Assembly (NCBI GenBank): GCA_041917295.1
Contig: JAYRXX010000049.1
Span: 1 to 44,188 of the forward strand
DNA: 44,188 nucleotides
Direction: 5' to 3'
From: JADKHR01 sp041917295
Lineage (GTDB): Bacteria; Elusimicrobiota; Elusimicrobia; FEN-1173
Each line of letters opens with the position of its first letter. The stretch's first letter is position 1. Both the position numbers and the translations under genes were made by a program. The notes under the pieces are model-generated. The model was not told the origin of the DNA, searched no databases, and saw only the letters and a program-made list of their open reading frames with translations. Below are positions 27,829-36,800 of the stretch, one piece after another.

Positions 27829-28299
27829 ATGGTTCAAACCAAAGTCATCTCCAACGAACAGAAGAAAGAAATCGCGGCCGGTCTATCGGTGTTGTTGGCC
27901 GACACCTACACGCTGTATCTGAAGACCCACAATTTCCACTGGAACGTCACGGGCCCCATGTTTCAGACCCTGCATCTCATGTTCGAAACGCACTACAACG
28001 AGATGGCCCTGGCCGTCGACTTGATCGCCGAACGCATCCGGGCGTTGGAACAGCCCGCGCCGGGGTCTTACGCGGAGTTCGGCAAGCTCACCGCGATCAA
28101 AGAAGCCGTGGGCGTGCCCAAAGCCCACGACATGATCCGCCAGTTGTTGGAAGGGCACGAAATCGTCATTCAAACCGCCCGACGCGTTTTTCCGGCCGCC
28201 GAACAGGCCGGGGACCAAGCCACCATGGACCTCCTCACCCAGCGGCTCCAACTCCACGAGAAAACCGCCTGGATGTTACGAAGCCTCTTGGAGGGATAA
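27829..28299 (+). CDS. dps: Dps-family ferritin-like protein
   Basis: Forms a 12-subunit shell that oxidises and stores iron with H2O2 and protects DNA. The inter-subunit ferroxidase ligands line up as His37, His49, Asp64 and Glu68 (THNFHWNVTGPMFQTLH..FE..Y......D.IAERI). The 156 residues are a minimal Dps without a long basic N-terminal tail, so DNA binding is not assured. AGGAGG precedes the ATG. It stands alone between NamZ-like and AbiE genes with its own promoter, as expected of a stress gene. Confidence 0.93.
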   Translation: MVQTKVISNEQKKEIAAGLSVLLADTYTLYLKTHNFHWNVTGPMFQTLHLMFETHYNEMALAVDLIAERIRALEQPAPGSYAEFGKLTAIKEAVGVPKAHDMIRQLLEGHEIVIQTARRVFPAAEQAGDQATMDLLTQRLQLHEKTAWMLRSLLEG

Positions 28300-28334
28300 A
28301 AGCCTAACGAACGGATTGGAAACGATGCAGTCGA

Positions 28335-28358
28335 CCAGTAAGTCCAATTTTACTGGAC
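28335..28358. promoter_or_regulatory. Candidate AbiEi operator
   Basis: Nested inverted repeats: CCAGTAA (28335-28341) with TTACTGG (28350-28356), and GTCCA (28342-28346) with TGGAC (28354-28358). They cover the -35 box of the promoter below. AbiEi antitoxins are known to bind inverted repeats in their own promoter, so this is the likely autoregulatory site. Confidence 0.5.
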
Positions 28359-28383
28359 ATACTATGTCGAATTATTGTAATAA
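28354..28383 (+). promoter_or_regulatory. Promoter of the AbiE pair
   Basis: TGGACA (28354-28359), 18-base spacer, TAATAA (28378-28383). The ATG of the antitoxin is 5 bases further on, so the mRNA is probably leaderless or nearly so. The gap from dps is markedly AT-rich compared with its surroundings. Confidence 0.5.
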
Positions 28384-28388
28384 ATGGC

Positions 28389-29027
28389 ATGAGAATTGAA
28401 GAACTGCGCCGGGCTGTGCCCGGAGAAGAGGTGGACTACCGGACCTTAATGAGCGCGTTGAGGGAGTATGTGAACCCCCGTGCAAAGATCGCGACATGGA
28501 TTCGGCGGGGTGATCTTGTTCGGGTTAAAAAGGGCCTCTACGTTTTTGGTCCGCTTCATTCGCGCCGCCCCGCGTCTCGCGAGTTGCTGGCCAACCTGAT
28601 TTACGGGCCGTCCTATGTTTCCCTGGACTCCGCCCTCCAAATCCATGGATTCATTCCAGAGAAGGTCGAAGCCGTCACGTCCGTCGCCTGCGGGCGCTCT
28701 CGACGATTCACGACGCCGTTGGGCGTATTTATTTATCGATGCGCTCCACCAAACGCGTTCGCTGTGGGAGTGGATCGATCAGAACAAGAAGGGTCCCCCC
28801 CTTTTCTCTTGGCCACGCCGGAAAAAGCCCTCGCCGACAAGGTCCATGACGACCGCGGTTCGGCCCTAATGAATCGATCCGACATGCTCTCTTACCTCAA
28901 GGAGAATTTAAGGATCCCCGAACAGCGTTTGGCGGAGTTGAGCTCCGATTCTGTTGAGGAAATCGCCCAAGCGTACCGATCACAGAAGTTACGTCTCCTG
29001 GCGCGCTGTGTCGGACACACGCAATGA
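28389..29027 (+). CDS. Type IV antitoxin, AbiEi family
   Basis: A 212-residue protein with an N-terminal winged helix (about 1-55: ATWIRRGDLVRVKKGLYVFG) and the AbiEi middle motif ANLIYGPSYVSLDSALQIHGFIPE, where the YVSLDSALxxHG stretch is characteristic. The domain layout is that of antitoxins that repress their operon and counter the toxin without stable binding. The C-terminal domain (ATPEKALADKVHDD..) also fits. Its stop overlaps the toxin ATG (ATGA). Upstream inverted repeats support autoregulation. It may also serve as a phage-abortive system. Confidence 0.85.
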   Translation: MRIEELRRAVPGEEVDYRTLMSALREYVNPRAKIATWIRRGDLVRVKKGLYVFGPLHSRRPASRELLANLIYGPSYVSLDSALQIHGFIPEKVEAVTSVACGRSRRFTTPLGVFIYRCAPPNAFAVGVDRSEQEGSPPFLLATPEKALADKVHDDRGSALMNRSDMLSYLKENLRIPEQRLAELSSDSVEEIAQAYRSQKLRLLARCVGHTQ

Positions 29028-29893
29028 ACCACCCGGCCCTTGCTAAAATGCTGGACCGTTACGATCGGCGGGACCCCGGATCGGCTCAGCAGGCCCTTCG
29101 TGAGATACTTCAGGAGGTGGCTCTTTTAGGCCTTTGGCGTTGTAAATTCTTCGAACACGCGGCATTTTATGGCGGGACGGCCCTGCGCCTCCTGCACGGA
29201 TTGGACCGCTTTTCGGAAGACCTCGATTTCTCTCTCCTAACCTCCCGACCCGCCTTTGACTGGACGGCCCCGCTCGATTCAATTAAACGGGAAATTCGCT
29301 CCTTTGGGTTCGACGTTTCCGTCGATAAAATAGACAAGAAGGTCGTGACGCCCATCCAATCCGCTTTTCTTAAAGTGGAAACCCGCCGGGAGCTCCTTCG
29401 TATCCGCGTGGGCCGATCCATGGTCGGGGAGGTTCCTCCAGGCCGGTTATTGACAATTAAATTGGAAGCGGACACGAATCCTCCCGGCGGGTTTGAAACG
29501 GAAACGCGCTACCTCGCTCAACCCCTCCCGTTTGCCGTGCGGGTCTTTCAGTTGCCCGACCTCTTTGCGGGAAAAATGCACGCGGTTTTGTGCCGCGGGT
29601 GGAAGAGCCGGGTCAAGGGACGGGACTGGTATGATTGGGCTTGGTATGCCGGCCATCATCCCGAAGTCCACCTGACCCATCTGGAAAAACGAATGGCGCA
29701 AAGTGGGCATTGGCCTTCTTCCCGCCGCCTGGACGAACAGGCCTTTCGCCGCTTGGCTCGGGAACGGATTGAAACGGTTTCTTTGACCCAGGCCCGACGA
29801 GAAGTTGAACCTTTCGTCAAAGACGCGGGTTCCTTGGCTGCTTGGTCGAAAGAATTCTTCCTGGACGTCCTCCAGCGAACGAAAGTGATTTGA
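29024..29893 (+). CDS. AbiEii-type nucleotidyltransferase toxin
   Basis: 289 residues, DUF1814/AbiEii family. The nucleotidyltransferase motif is FYGGTALRLLHGLDRFSEDLDF with Gly50-Gly51 and Asp66/Asp68. Further family motifs are LLTIKLEADTNPP and KGRDWYDWAWYAGHH, the latter matching the RDxYD region conserved in the family. Such toxins transfer nucleotides, in studied cases to tRNA, and stall growth. All catalytic residues seem present, so the toxin should be active. It is coupled to the antitoxin by a 4-base overlap. Confidence 0.87.
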   Translation: MNHPALAKMLDRYDRRDPGSAQQALREILQEVALLGLWRCKFFEHAAFYGGTALRLLHGLDRFSEDLDFSLLTSRPAFDWTAPLDSIKREIRSFGFDVSVDKIDKKVVTPIQSAFLKVETRRELLRIRVGRSMVGEVPPGRLLTIKLEADTNPPGGFETETRYLAQPLPFAVRVFQLPDLFAGKMHAVLCRGWKSRVKGRDWYDWAWYAGHHPEVHLTHLEKRMAQSGHWPSSRRLDEQAFRRLARERIETVSLTQARREVEPFVKDAGSLAAWSKEFFLDVLQRTKVI

Positions 29894-29939
29894 TGAAGAA
29901 AAAAATTTATTAGGGGGCATGAGGGGGAGGAGGCTCTGT

Positions 29940-29968
29940 TTGACGCGTCGAGGGAAAGTTGATAAAGT
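29940..29968 (+). promoter_or_regulatory. Promoter of the GAF-ANTAR gene
   Basis: TTGACG (29940-29945), 17-base spacer, TAAAGT (29963-29968). The predicted start site near 29975 leaves a leader of about 26 bases that carries GAGGAG before the ATG. Confidence 0.6.
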
Positions 29969-29984
29969 GGACCTCACTTTATCA
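29960..29984. promoter_or_regulatory. Perfect palindrome over the -10 box: candidate operator
   Basis: Arms TGATAAAGTG (29960-29969) and CACTTTATCA (29975-29984) are perfectly complementary around GACCT. The left arm contains the -10 box and the right arm lies at the start site, which fits a dimeric repressor better than an RNA structure. The binding protein is unknown. Confidence 0.6.
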
Positions 29985-30000
29985 CGTTGAGGAGTTTTTC

Positions 30001-31230
30001 ATGCCCCGTCCCAAAACCACCCGCGTTTTGTCCTCGTCCGAAGAACTGGACCTGTTGCACCGCATTACCGATATCATCGGGTCCACGTTGGACTTGCGGA
30101 CCATCCTTCAAGAAATTGTGGCGTTGGTCAGCGGGCTCACAAAGGCCGATGCGTGTTTCATTTATCTGCATGAGCCGTCGCACCGCAGTTTGGTTTTGTC
30201 GGCGTCGAAGCCGCCCCACCCCGGCGAAATCGACCAGTTGAGGCTTAAGATGGGGGAAGGATTAACTGGCTGGGTGGCGGAACACAAAAAGCCTTTGGCC
30301 ATTTCGGAAAAAGCCCACGAAGACCACCGGTTCAAGTTTTTCCACAACTTGCCCGAAGACAAGTTTGAGGCGTTTCTTTCGGTGCCCCTGTTGGTGAAAG
30401 ACGGCGTGGTGGGCGTCATCAACGTTCAGCACAAAAAACCGTACGCTTACAGCGAGCGGGCCTTGAAACTTCTCACCACCATCGCGCGGCAGGTGAGCGG
30501 TGCCATCGAAAACGCCCGGTTGTATGAAGAAACCCGCCGAAAAGCCGACGCCATTCAGACGCTCTCGGCGGTCAGCCGCACGGTCACGTCCGACCGGTTT
30601 ATGGACGAAATCCTCCAACTGATCGTGGCCATGACGGCCTCCCTGTTGGGGTCCAAAATATGTTCCGTAATGTTGTTGGACGAGGAGTCGCGCCAGCTTC
30701 GCATCGCCGCCACCCAATCGTTGTCGGACGCGTACCGCAACAAGCCCCCGGTGTCCGTGGACCAAAGCCTTTCCGGCCGAGCCGTGTTGGAAAAGAAACC
30801 CATCGTGGTGGCGGACGTGCGCAAAGACAAGCGGTTTTCGTATCCGGACATCGCCGTGTCCGAGGGGCTGGTGTCGTTGCTCTCGTTGCCCATGATGTTC
30901 AAAGACAAGGTGTTGGGCGTGATCAACACTTATTCCGCCCAGGAATACGATTTTTCCAAAGACGACATTTCCGTTTTGCAGTCCGTGGCCAACCAGTGCG
31001 CCTCAGCGATCATGCAGACGCGGCTTCTTCAAGAAAAGTTATCAGCCCAGGAAGCGCTGGAAACACGGAAGCTGGTGGAACGGGCGAAAGGCGCGCTCAT
31101 GAAAAAACGGGGATTGACCGAACCCGACGCGTTTCGGGAAATCCAAAAACAGAGCATGGATCGGCGCAAGTCCATGAAAGAAATCGCCGAAGCCATTTTG
31201 CTGGCTGAAGATTTGGGGCAAGCGCGGTGA
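30001..31230 (+). CDS. GAF-GAF-ANTAR transcription antiterminator
   Basis: 409-residue cytosolic sensor. Two GAF domains (about 20-165 and 190-340) should bind a small ligand or sense redox; the C-terminal ANTAR domain (about 348-405) contains ALETRKLVERAKGALMKKRGLTEPDAFREIQKQSM and binds paired hexaloop RNA hairpins to block termination. Partners of such proteins often are nitrogen or carbon genes. The ATG at 30001 is chosen over a longer frame because GAGGAG precedes it and the promoter lies just before. The stop overlaps the nadE GTG, so the sensor and NAD synthesis are coupled. No response-regulator domain is present. Confidence 0.88.
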   Translation: MPRPKTTRVLSSSEELDLLHRITDIIGSTLDLRTILQEIVALVSGLTKADACFIYLHEPSHRSLVLSASKPPHPGEIDQLRLKMGEGLTGWVAEHKKPLAISEKAHEDHRFKFFHNLPEDKFEAFLSVPLLVKDGVVGVINVQHKKPYAYSERALKLLTTIARQVSGAIENARLYEETRRKADAIQTLSAVSRTVTSDRFMDEILQLIVAMTASLLGSKICSVMLLDEESRQLRIAATQSLSDAYRNKPPVSVDQSLSGRAVLEKKPIVVADVRKDKRFSYPDIAVSEGLVSLLSLPMMFKDKVLGVINTYSAQEYDFSKDDISVLQSVANQCASAIMQTRLLQEKLSAQEALETRKLVERAKGALMKKRGLTEPDAFREIQKQSMDRRKSMKEIAEAILLAEDLGQAR

Positions 31231-32906
31231 TCCTTCGAATCGCCCTGGCTCAAATCAACCCCACGGTCGGAGACCTGGCGGGCAACGCCCAACGGATTGT
31301 TGAATTCAGCCGACGGGCCAAAAAAGCCGACGCCGACGTGGTGTTGTTTCCCGAAATGGCTCTGACGGGATACCCGCCGGAAGACCTTTTGTTTGAGCCT
31401 TTGTTTTTATCCAAGACCGATGACACCGTGCGCCGTCTTCTGAAATCCATTCCGAAGGGGTTGGCGGTCGTGGTGGGCACGCCCGCGGGAAAAAAAGGGA
31501 CGTTGCACAACAGCGCCTTTGTGATCCACAACGGCAAAGTACGGACCCGATACAACAAATGGTTTTTGCCAAACTACGGCGTTTTCGACGAGCAACGCTA
31601 TTTTAAGGAAGGTGAAAAACCCGGCGTTTTGGATGTGGGATCGGTGCGGGTAGGATTAACCATTTGTGAAGACGTGTGGCGTCCGAAAGGGCCGGGTTTG
31701 GCGGCGGCCGAGGAAGGCGCATCGTTGTTGCTCAATTTGTCGGCCAGCCCTTACCACGCGGGCAAACTCAAAGAACGACTTAGCGTTTTGCGGAAAAAAG
31801 CGATGGAATGCGGCACGGCCATCGCCTACTGCAACATGGTGGGCGGCCAAGACGAACTGGTCTATGACGGCGGAAGCGTGGTGATTGACAAACGGGGCAA
31901 CACGCTGGCCCTGGCGCCCTCCTTTGAAGAACATTTGTTGGTGACCGACCTGGAGTTGCCCAACGCCCGGGGCCGGGCCGCCGACATTTCAATTCCCACG
32001 TCCAAAGCCGAACGAGCGACGATCACCCCGACCCTGGCTCCGCCTTTGGATTGGACCCGGGAAATTTATTCCGCCCTGGTGATGGGCACAAAAGATTACG
32101 TCCGTAAGAACGGATTTAACAAAGTGGTTATCGGCATTTCCGGAGGAATCGATTCCGCCCTGGTGGCCGCCCTGGCGGTGGACGCGTTGGGGAAAGAAAA
32201 CGTGGTGGGGGTCTCAATGCCCTCGCGGTTCAATTCCTCCGAAACCAAAAACGATGCCGAAAAAGTAGCCGCGCGATTGGGTCTTGATTTTCTGACGGTG
32301 GACATCGAACAGACGGTTCAGTCATATATTAAAACCCTCGCCCCGCTGTTCGTTGGGCGGGCGGCGGACGTGACGGAAGAAAACCTTCAATCCAGGGTGC
32401 GCGGAACGTTGCTGATGGCGTTGTCCAACAAGTTCGGCTGGTTGGTTCTAACGACCGGGAACAAATCCGAAATTTCCGCGGGTTATTTCACCCTCTACGG
32501 CGATTCCGTGGGCGGGTTTGCGGTCATTAAGGACGTGCCGAAAACCATGGTCTATGAGCTGGCCCGTTGGCGAAACAGCCAAGAAAAGGATCCTCTCATT
32601 CCCGAAAGCATTATCACCCGCGCTCCGTCGGCGGAACTGCGGCCGCACCAAAAAGACCAAGACACCCTGCCCCCCTACGACGTGTTGGACGCCATCATCG
32701 CCCACCACGTGGGCGAAAATCACGGGTTGGCGGAAATAGTCAAAGAAGGCATCGAGCCCGAGGTGGCGGCCAAAACGTTGCGAACCATTGACGCCATGGA
32801 ATACAAGCGCCGCCAGGCGCCCTTGGGCGTCAAGATCACCCCGCGCGCTTTTGGCCGAGACCGGCGAATGCCCATCACCAACCGGTTCAGGCCCTATGAC
32901 TCGTAA
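31227..32906 (+). CDS. nadE: Glutamine-dependent NAD+ synthetase
   Basis: Last step of NAD+ synthesis: amidation of nicotinate adenine dinucleotide using ammonia from glutamine. The N-terminal nitrilase-type glutaminase has Glu43, Lys111 and Cys147 (FPEMALTGYPPEDLL, YNKWFLPNYGVFDE, LTICEDVW). The synthetase domain has the ATP loop SGGIDS at 305-310 and the Cys-free TTGNKSEISAGYFTLYGD segment. Length 559 is typical of bacterial two-domain forms. The start is GTG at 31227, overlapping the ANTAR gene stop. Its 3' end is followed by a REPIN-like repeat. Confidence 0.95.
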   Translation: MILRIALAQINPTVGDLAGNAQRIVEFSRRAKKADADVVLFPEMALTGYPPEDLLFEPLFLSKTDDTVRRLLKSIPKGLAVVVGTPAGKKGTLHNSAFVIHNGKVRTRYNKWFLPNYGVFDEQRYFKEGEKPGVLDVGSVRVGLTICEDVWRPKGPGLAAAEEGASLLLNLSASPYHAGKLKERLSVLRKKAMECGTAIAYCNMVGGQDELVYDGGSVVIDKRGNTLALAPSFEEHLLVTDLELPNARGRAADISIPTSKAERATITPTLAPPLDWTREIYSALVMGTKDYVRKNGFNKVVIGISGGIDSALVAALAVDALGKENVVGVSMPSRFNSSETKNDAEKVAARLGLDFLTVDIEQTVQSYIKTLAPLFVGRAADVTEENLQSRVRGTLLMALSNKFGWLVLTTGNKSEISAGYFTLYGDSVGGFAVIKDVPKTMVYELARWRNSQEKDPLIPESIITRAPSAELRPHQKDQDTLPPYDVLDAIIAHHVGENHGLAEIVKEGIEPEVAAKTLRTIDAMEYKRRQAPLGVKITPRAFGRDRRMPITNRFRPYDS

Positions 32907-32929
32907 TTCCGGAATCACTTTGTTTAGAT

Positions 32930-33022
32930 CCGTCATCCCGGCGAAAGCCGGGATCCAGTGTTTAAATCTGGCTCTTGAATGCAATTTTACTGACTGGATC
33001 CCGGCTTTCGCCGGGATGACGG
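32930..33022. repeat. REPIN-like inverted repeat, copy 1
   Basis: A 93-bp element with 29-30 bp perfect terminal inverted arms (32930-32959 and 32993-33022) around a 33-base AT-rich centre. Each arm itself folds into a short hairpin (CCCGGC-GAAA-GCCGGG), the layout of a paired REP element (REPIN). No transposase is in the window. It lies between nadE and the dehydrogenase and may also act as a transcript-end hairpin. Read in one frame it gives the well-known VIPAKAGIQ peptide. Confidence 0.9.
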
Positions 33023-33027
33023 CCTAA

Positions 33028-33843
33028 GTGAACAACGCAGGACGCAAGGTTGCCCTCGTCACCGGCGCCTCGTCTGGAATTGGCTGGGAGACGGCCAAGC
33101 TTCTCGCCGCCCATGGTTGGTCTCTGGCTATTACCGCCCGCCGCAAAGAGCGTCTCGACTTCCTCGCGAGATGCCTTGTGAAAAATGGGGACGAATGTCC
33201 CCAGGACGAATGTCCCCGGGTGATTGAGGCGGACATTTCTCGGCCGGACCAGGCACGGGCTGTGGTGGAAAAAACCGTTGCCCATTTTGGGCGGTTGGAC
33301 GTGCTGGTCAACAACGCGGGGATCCTGCGCATGGCTCCGTTCATGGCGATGCCAGTCAGCGAAATGCGGGAACTTTTTGAAACCAATTTTTGGGCAACGA
33401 TTGAAACGGTGCGAGCGGCGATCCCTTTCATGGAAAAACAGGGCAACGGCCACATTGTTCAGGTGGGGTCGGGAGTGAGTCGTAGAGGCTTGCCGTTTAT
33501 GGCCGCTTACGCCGCCAGCAAATTTGCCTTGTTGGGTTTGACGGAAGGATTACGGATGGAACTGAAATCCAAGGGGATCACCATGAGCCTCGTCCTTCCC
33601 GGCGGAACCGAAACCGAAATGCCGCTGAACCTGGACCGAAGCCGCCTTCCGCCAGAATACCCGAGCCACGAACGATCCCGCGTATCGGCCCTGCGGGCCG
33701 CCCGGGCGGTGGTGAAAGCCGTGGAGAAAAAAAACATCGAAATCCATGTCCCCTGGTGGAACCGCCCCGGAATCTGGTTCACCAACGTCTTTCCCACCCT
33801 GGGCGACCGCCTGATCCGTCGCAGTTACGGCAAATCTCTCTAA
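33028..33843 (+). CDS. Short-chain dehydrogenase/reductase
   Basis: Classical SDR of 271 residues. TGASSGIG at 12-19 binds NAD(P); NNAG is at 95-98; the catalytic Ser148, Tyr161 and Lys165 (YAASK) are intact. Arg39-type residues after the second strand (TARRK) favour NADP. The C-terminus has a hydrophobic patch (WWNRPGIWFTNVFPTLGDRLI) that could meet a membrane. The GTG at 33028 is forced because a TAA codon stands directly before it in frame. There is no ribosome binding site, and a REPIN ends 5 bases upstream. A 15-bp tandem duplication at 33190-33219 adds DECPQ/DECPR after strand 2. Substrate unknown. Confidence 0.85.
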   Translation: MNNAGRKVALVTGASSGIGWETAKLLAAHGWSLAITARRKERLDFLARCLVKNGDECPQDECPRVIEADISRPDQARAVVEKTVAHFGRLDVLVNNAGILRMAPFMAMPVSEMRELFETNFWATIETVRAAIPFMEKQGNGHIVQVGSGVSRRGLPFMAAYAASKFALLGLTEGLRMELKSKGITMSLVLPGGTETEMPLNLDRSRLPPEYPSHERSRVSALRAARAVVKAVEKKNIEIHVPWWNRPGIWFTNVFPTLGDRLIRRSYGKSL

Positions 33844-33871
33844 CTCATCCTCAAAACCTCAACGAAACCTA

Positions 33872-36800
33872 TTACAAAGCGCTGGATTTGTAGAGGTCTT
33901 GAAGCGAACGGGCTTCCCATCGGCGTTCGCGGGATTGCTGCAAGCCTTCCACCACGGCGCGGGCGGCGGCGTGGGTGGTGATGATGGGGACATTGGAAAG
34001 AAGAGCCGTGCGGCGGATATGAAACCCATCAGAGCGGGAACGGTGGCCTTCAGGGGTGTTCAACACCAACACCACTTCCCGGTTTTTAATGACGTCTAAG
34101 ACGTTGGGTCGGCCCTCGGCAATTTTTTTGACGGATTGGATATTTAAGCCATTTTCCCTGAGGTAGGCCGCCGTTCCTTCGGTGCCCATAAGGCCGTAGC
34201 CCATTTTCTCGAAAGCGCGGGCAATGGGAAGCGCTTGAGCGCGGTCCCGAATCCGCAGGCTAAACAAAATTGTGCCTTTCTTGGGCAAAGCGCCGCCGGC
34301 GGCCGCTTGGGATTTTCCAAACGCCGTGCCGTAATCCACGTCGACCCCCATGACTTCGCCCGTGGACCGCATTTCGGGACCAAGCACCACGTCCACTTCG
34401 GGGAACCGCAACCAGGGGAACACCACTTCCTTGACGGAAAACCAGGGTTTTTTCTGGGCGATCACTTTCTGCCAGGGAGCCAAAACATCTTTCAGCGTTT
34501 TCCCCACCATCACCATGGCGGCCACTTTTGCCAGAGGCACGCCGGTGGCTTTGGAGACAAACGGCACCGTGCGACTGGCCCGAGGGTTGGCTTCCAGCAC
34601 ATACACCGTGCCGTTTTGGACAGCGTACTGAATGTTAATCAAACCCCTCACCCCGAGCGCCAAGGCCATGTCTTTTGTGTATTGGGAGAGCGCGTCCAAC
34701 ACCTTCGGTTCCAGGCTGTGGGGCGGTAGAACACAGGCGGAATCCCCCGAATGGATGCCGGCCTCTTCGATGTGTTCCATGATCCCGGCGATGAACACGT
34801 CTTTCCCATCACACACCGCGTCCACGTCCACTTCTTTGGCGTCTTCCAAAAAACGGTCCAAAAGAATGGGAAGCCCGGCGTTCGATTCCAGGGCGCGCCG
34901 CATATAATCCGCTAACTGGGTTTTATCGAACACCACTTCCATGGCGCGCCCGCCCAACACATAAGAGGGGCGAACCATCACGGGATATCCCACCCGTTCG
35001 GCGGCTTCTTCGGCCTCTTTTAAATTTCGGGCGGTGCCATTGGCGGGGTGTGGGATGTTCAATTTTTTCAAGAGCGCGCCAAAACGTTCCCGATCTTCGG
35101 CGATGTCGATGGAATCCGCCGACGTCCCCAAAATCTGCACGCCGGCCTTCAACAAGGGTTTGGCCAAGTTCAGCGGCGTTTGCCCGCCGAATTGGGGAAT
35201 GACGCCTTTGGCGCCTGTGCGTTCCACCACGTTCACCACGTCTTCCAACGTCAACGGCTCAAAGAAAAGTTGGTCGGAGGTGTCGTAATCCGTGGAAACG
35301 GTTTCCGGGTTGCAATTGACCATAATGGCTTCGTAGCCGCACTCTTTGATGGCCCAGGCCGCGTGGACGCAACAATAGTCAAACTCAATGCCCTGACCGA
35401 TGCGGTTGGGGCCGCCCCCCAAAACAATCACACGTTCCTTCTTCGAAAGCGGCAGGGATTCGTCTTCTTCTTCGTAGGTGGAATAGAAATAGGGCGTGTC
35501 GGCGGGAAACTCGGCGGCGCAGGTGTCCACCTTCTTAAAGGTCACGGGCACATGGGCTTTCCGCATTTTCGCCACGGCGTCGGAGGTTAACCCCGTCAGA
35601 TAGGCCATCTGAACATCCGAGAACCCGTCCCGCTTGGCTCGACGAAGAAGAGGAATATCCATGTTTTTTCCAGCCGCCCGGATTTCTTTTTCCAAATCCC
35701 AAATCATTCCGATCTGGTGAACGAACCAGGGATCAATGCCGGAGAGCCCGCAGATATCCTGCTCGGTCAGTCCAAGTTGAAAAGCGTATTTGATGTTAAA
35801 AATGCGGTCGCAGTTGGGAATGCGAAGTTTGTGCTCCACTTCCTCCAACAGCTTTTTCTTTTCGGCGTCATCTTTGTTCCGGCCTGCCAGCTCGTCCACC
35901 TTGGGAACGATGGATTTCCCGTCGGCCCCCAGGCCCGCACGACCGATTTCAAGCCCGCGCAATGCCTTTTGCAGGGATTCGCGGAACGTGCGCCCAATGG
36001 CCATCACTTCACCGACGGATTTCATGCTGGTGTTAAGCGTCTGGTCCGCCTCGGTGAATTTCTCAAAGGCAAAACGAGGAACTTTGGTCACCACATAATC
36101 AATCACCGGTTCAAAACAGGCCGGCGTCTTCTTGGTGATATCGTTGGGTATTTCATCCAAACGGTATCCCACGGCCAAGAGCGCGGCGATTTTGGCGATG
36201 GGGAACCCCGTGGCTTTGGACGCCAACGCCGACGAACGGGAAACCCGCGGGTTCATCTCGATGATCACCGTCTGGCCCGTCTTGGGATCGACGGCAAATT
36301 GAACATTGGATCCGCCCGTTTCAACACCAATGGCCCGGATGCAGGCGAAGGCCTGGTCGCGTAAAACTTGATAGTCGGGGTCCGACAAGGTTTGGGCCGG
36401 AGCCACCGTGATGGAGTCCCCCGTGTGAACCCCCATGGGGTCTAAATTCTCGATGGAACAAATCACCACGCACTGGTCGGCCCGGTCGCGCATGACTTCC
36501 AGTTCGTATTCTTTCCAGCCGATGACGCTTTGCTCCAGCAAAATTTCGTGGATGGGGCTGGCGTCCAACCCCCGTCGGGCGGCGGCCAAAAAGTCTTCCC
36601 GCGTGTAGACGATGGCCGAACCGATCCCGCCTAAAGTGAAAGACGCGCGGATGATTAAAGGAAACCCGATTTCTTCGGCGATGCGTTCGGCTTCAGAAAT
36701 GGTCCGTGCCACCCCGCTTTTGGGAACGCTGAGCCCGATGCCCATCATGGTTTTCTTGAACAGCTCCCGATCTTCGGCCTTCTTGATGGCGTCCACTTTA

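Noticed and set aside
29960..29984. Reading the palindrome as an ANTAR target RNA.
   Set aside because: It has a single stem with a 5-base loop rather than two hexaloops, and half of it lies upstream of the predicted transcription start.
32930..33022. Reading the inverted repeat as a plain rho-independent terminator of nadE.
   Set aside because: There is no T run, and a near-identical element lies inside another coding region, so a dispersed REPIN is the better call.
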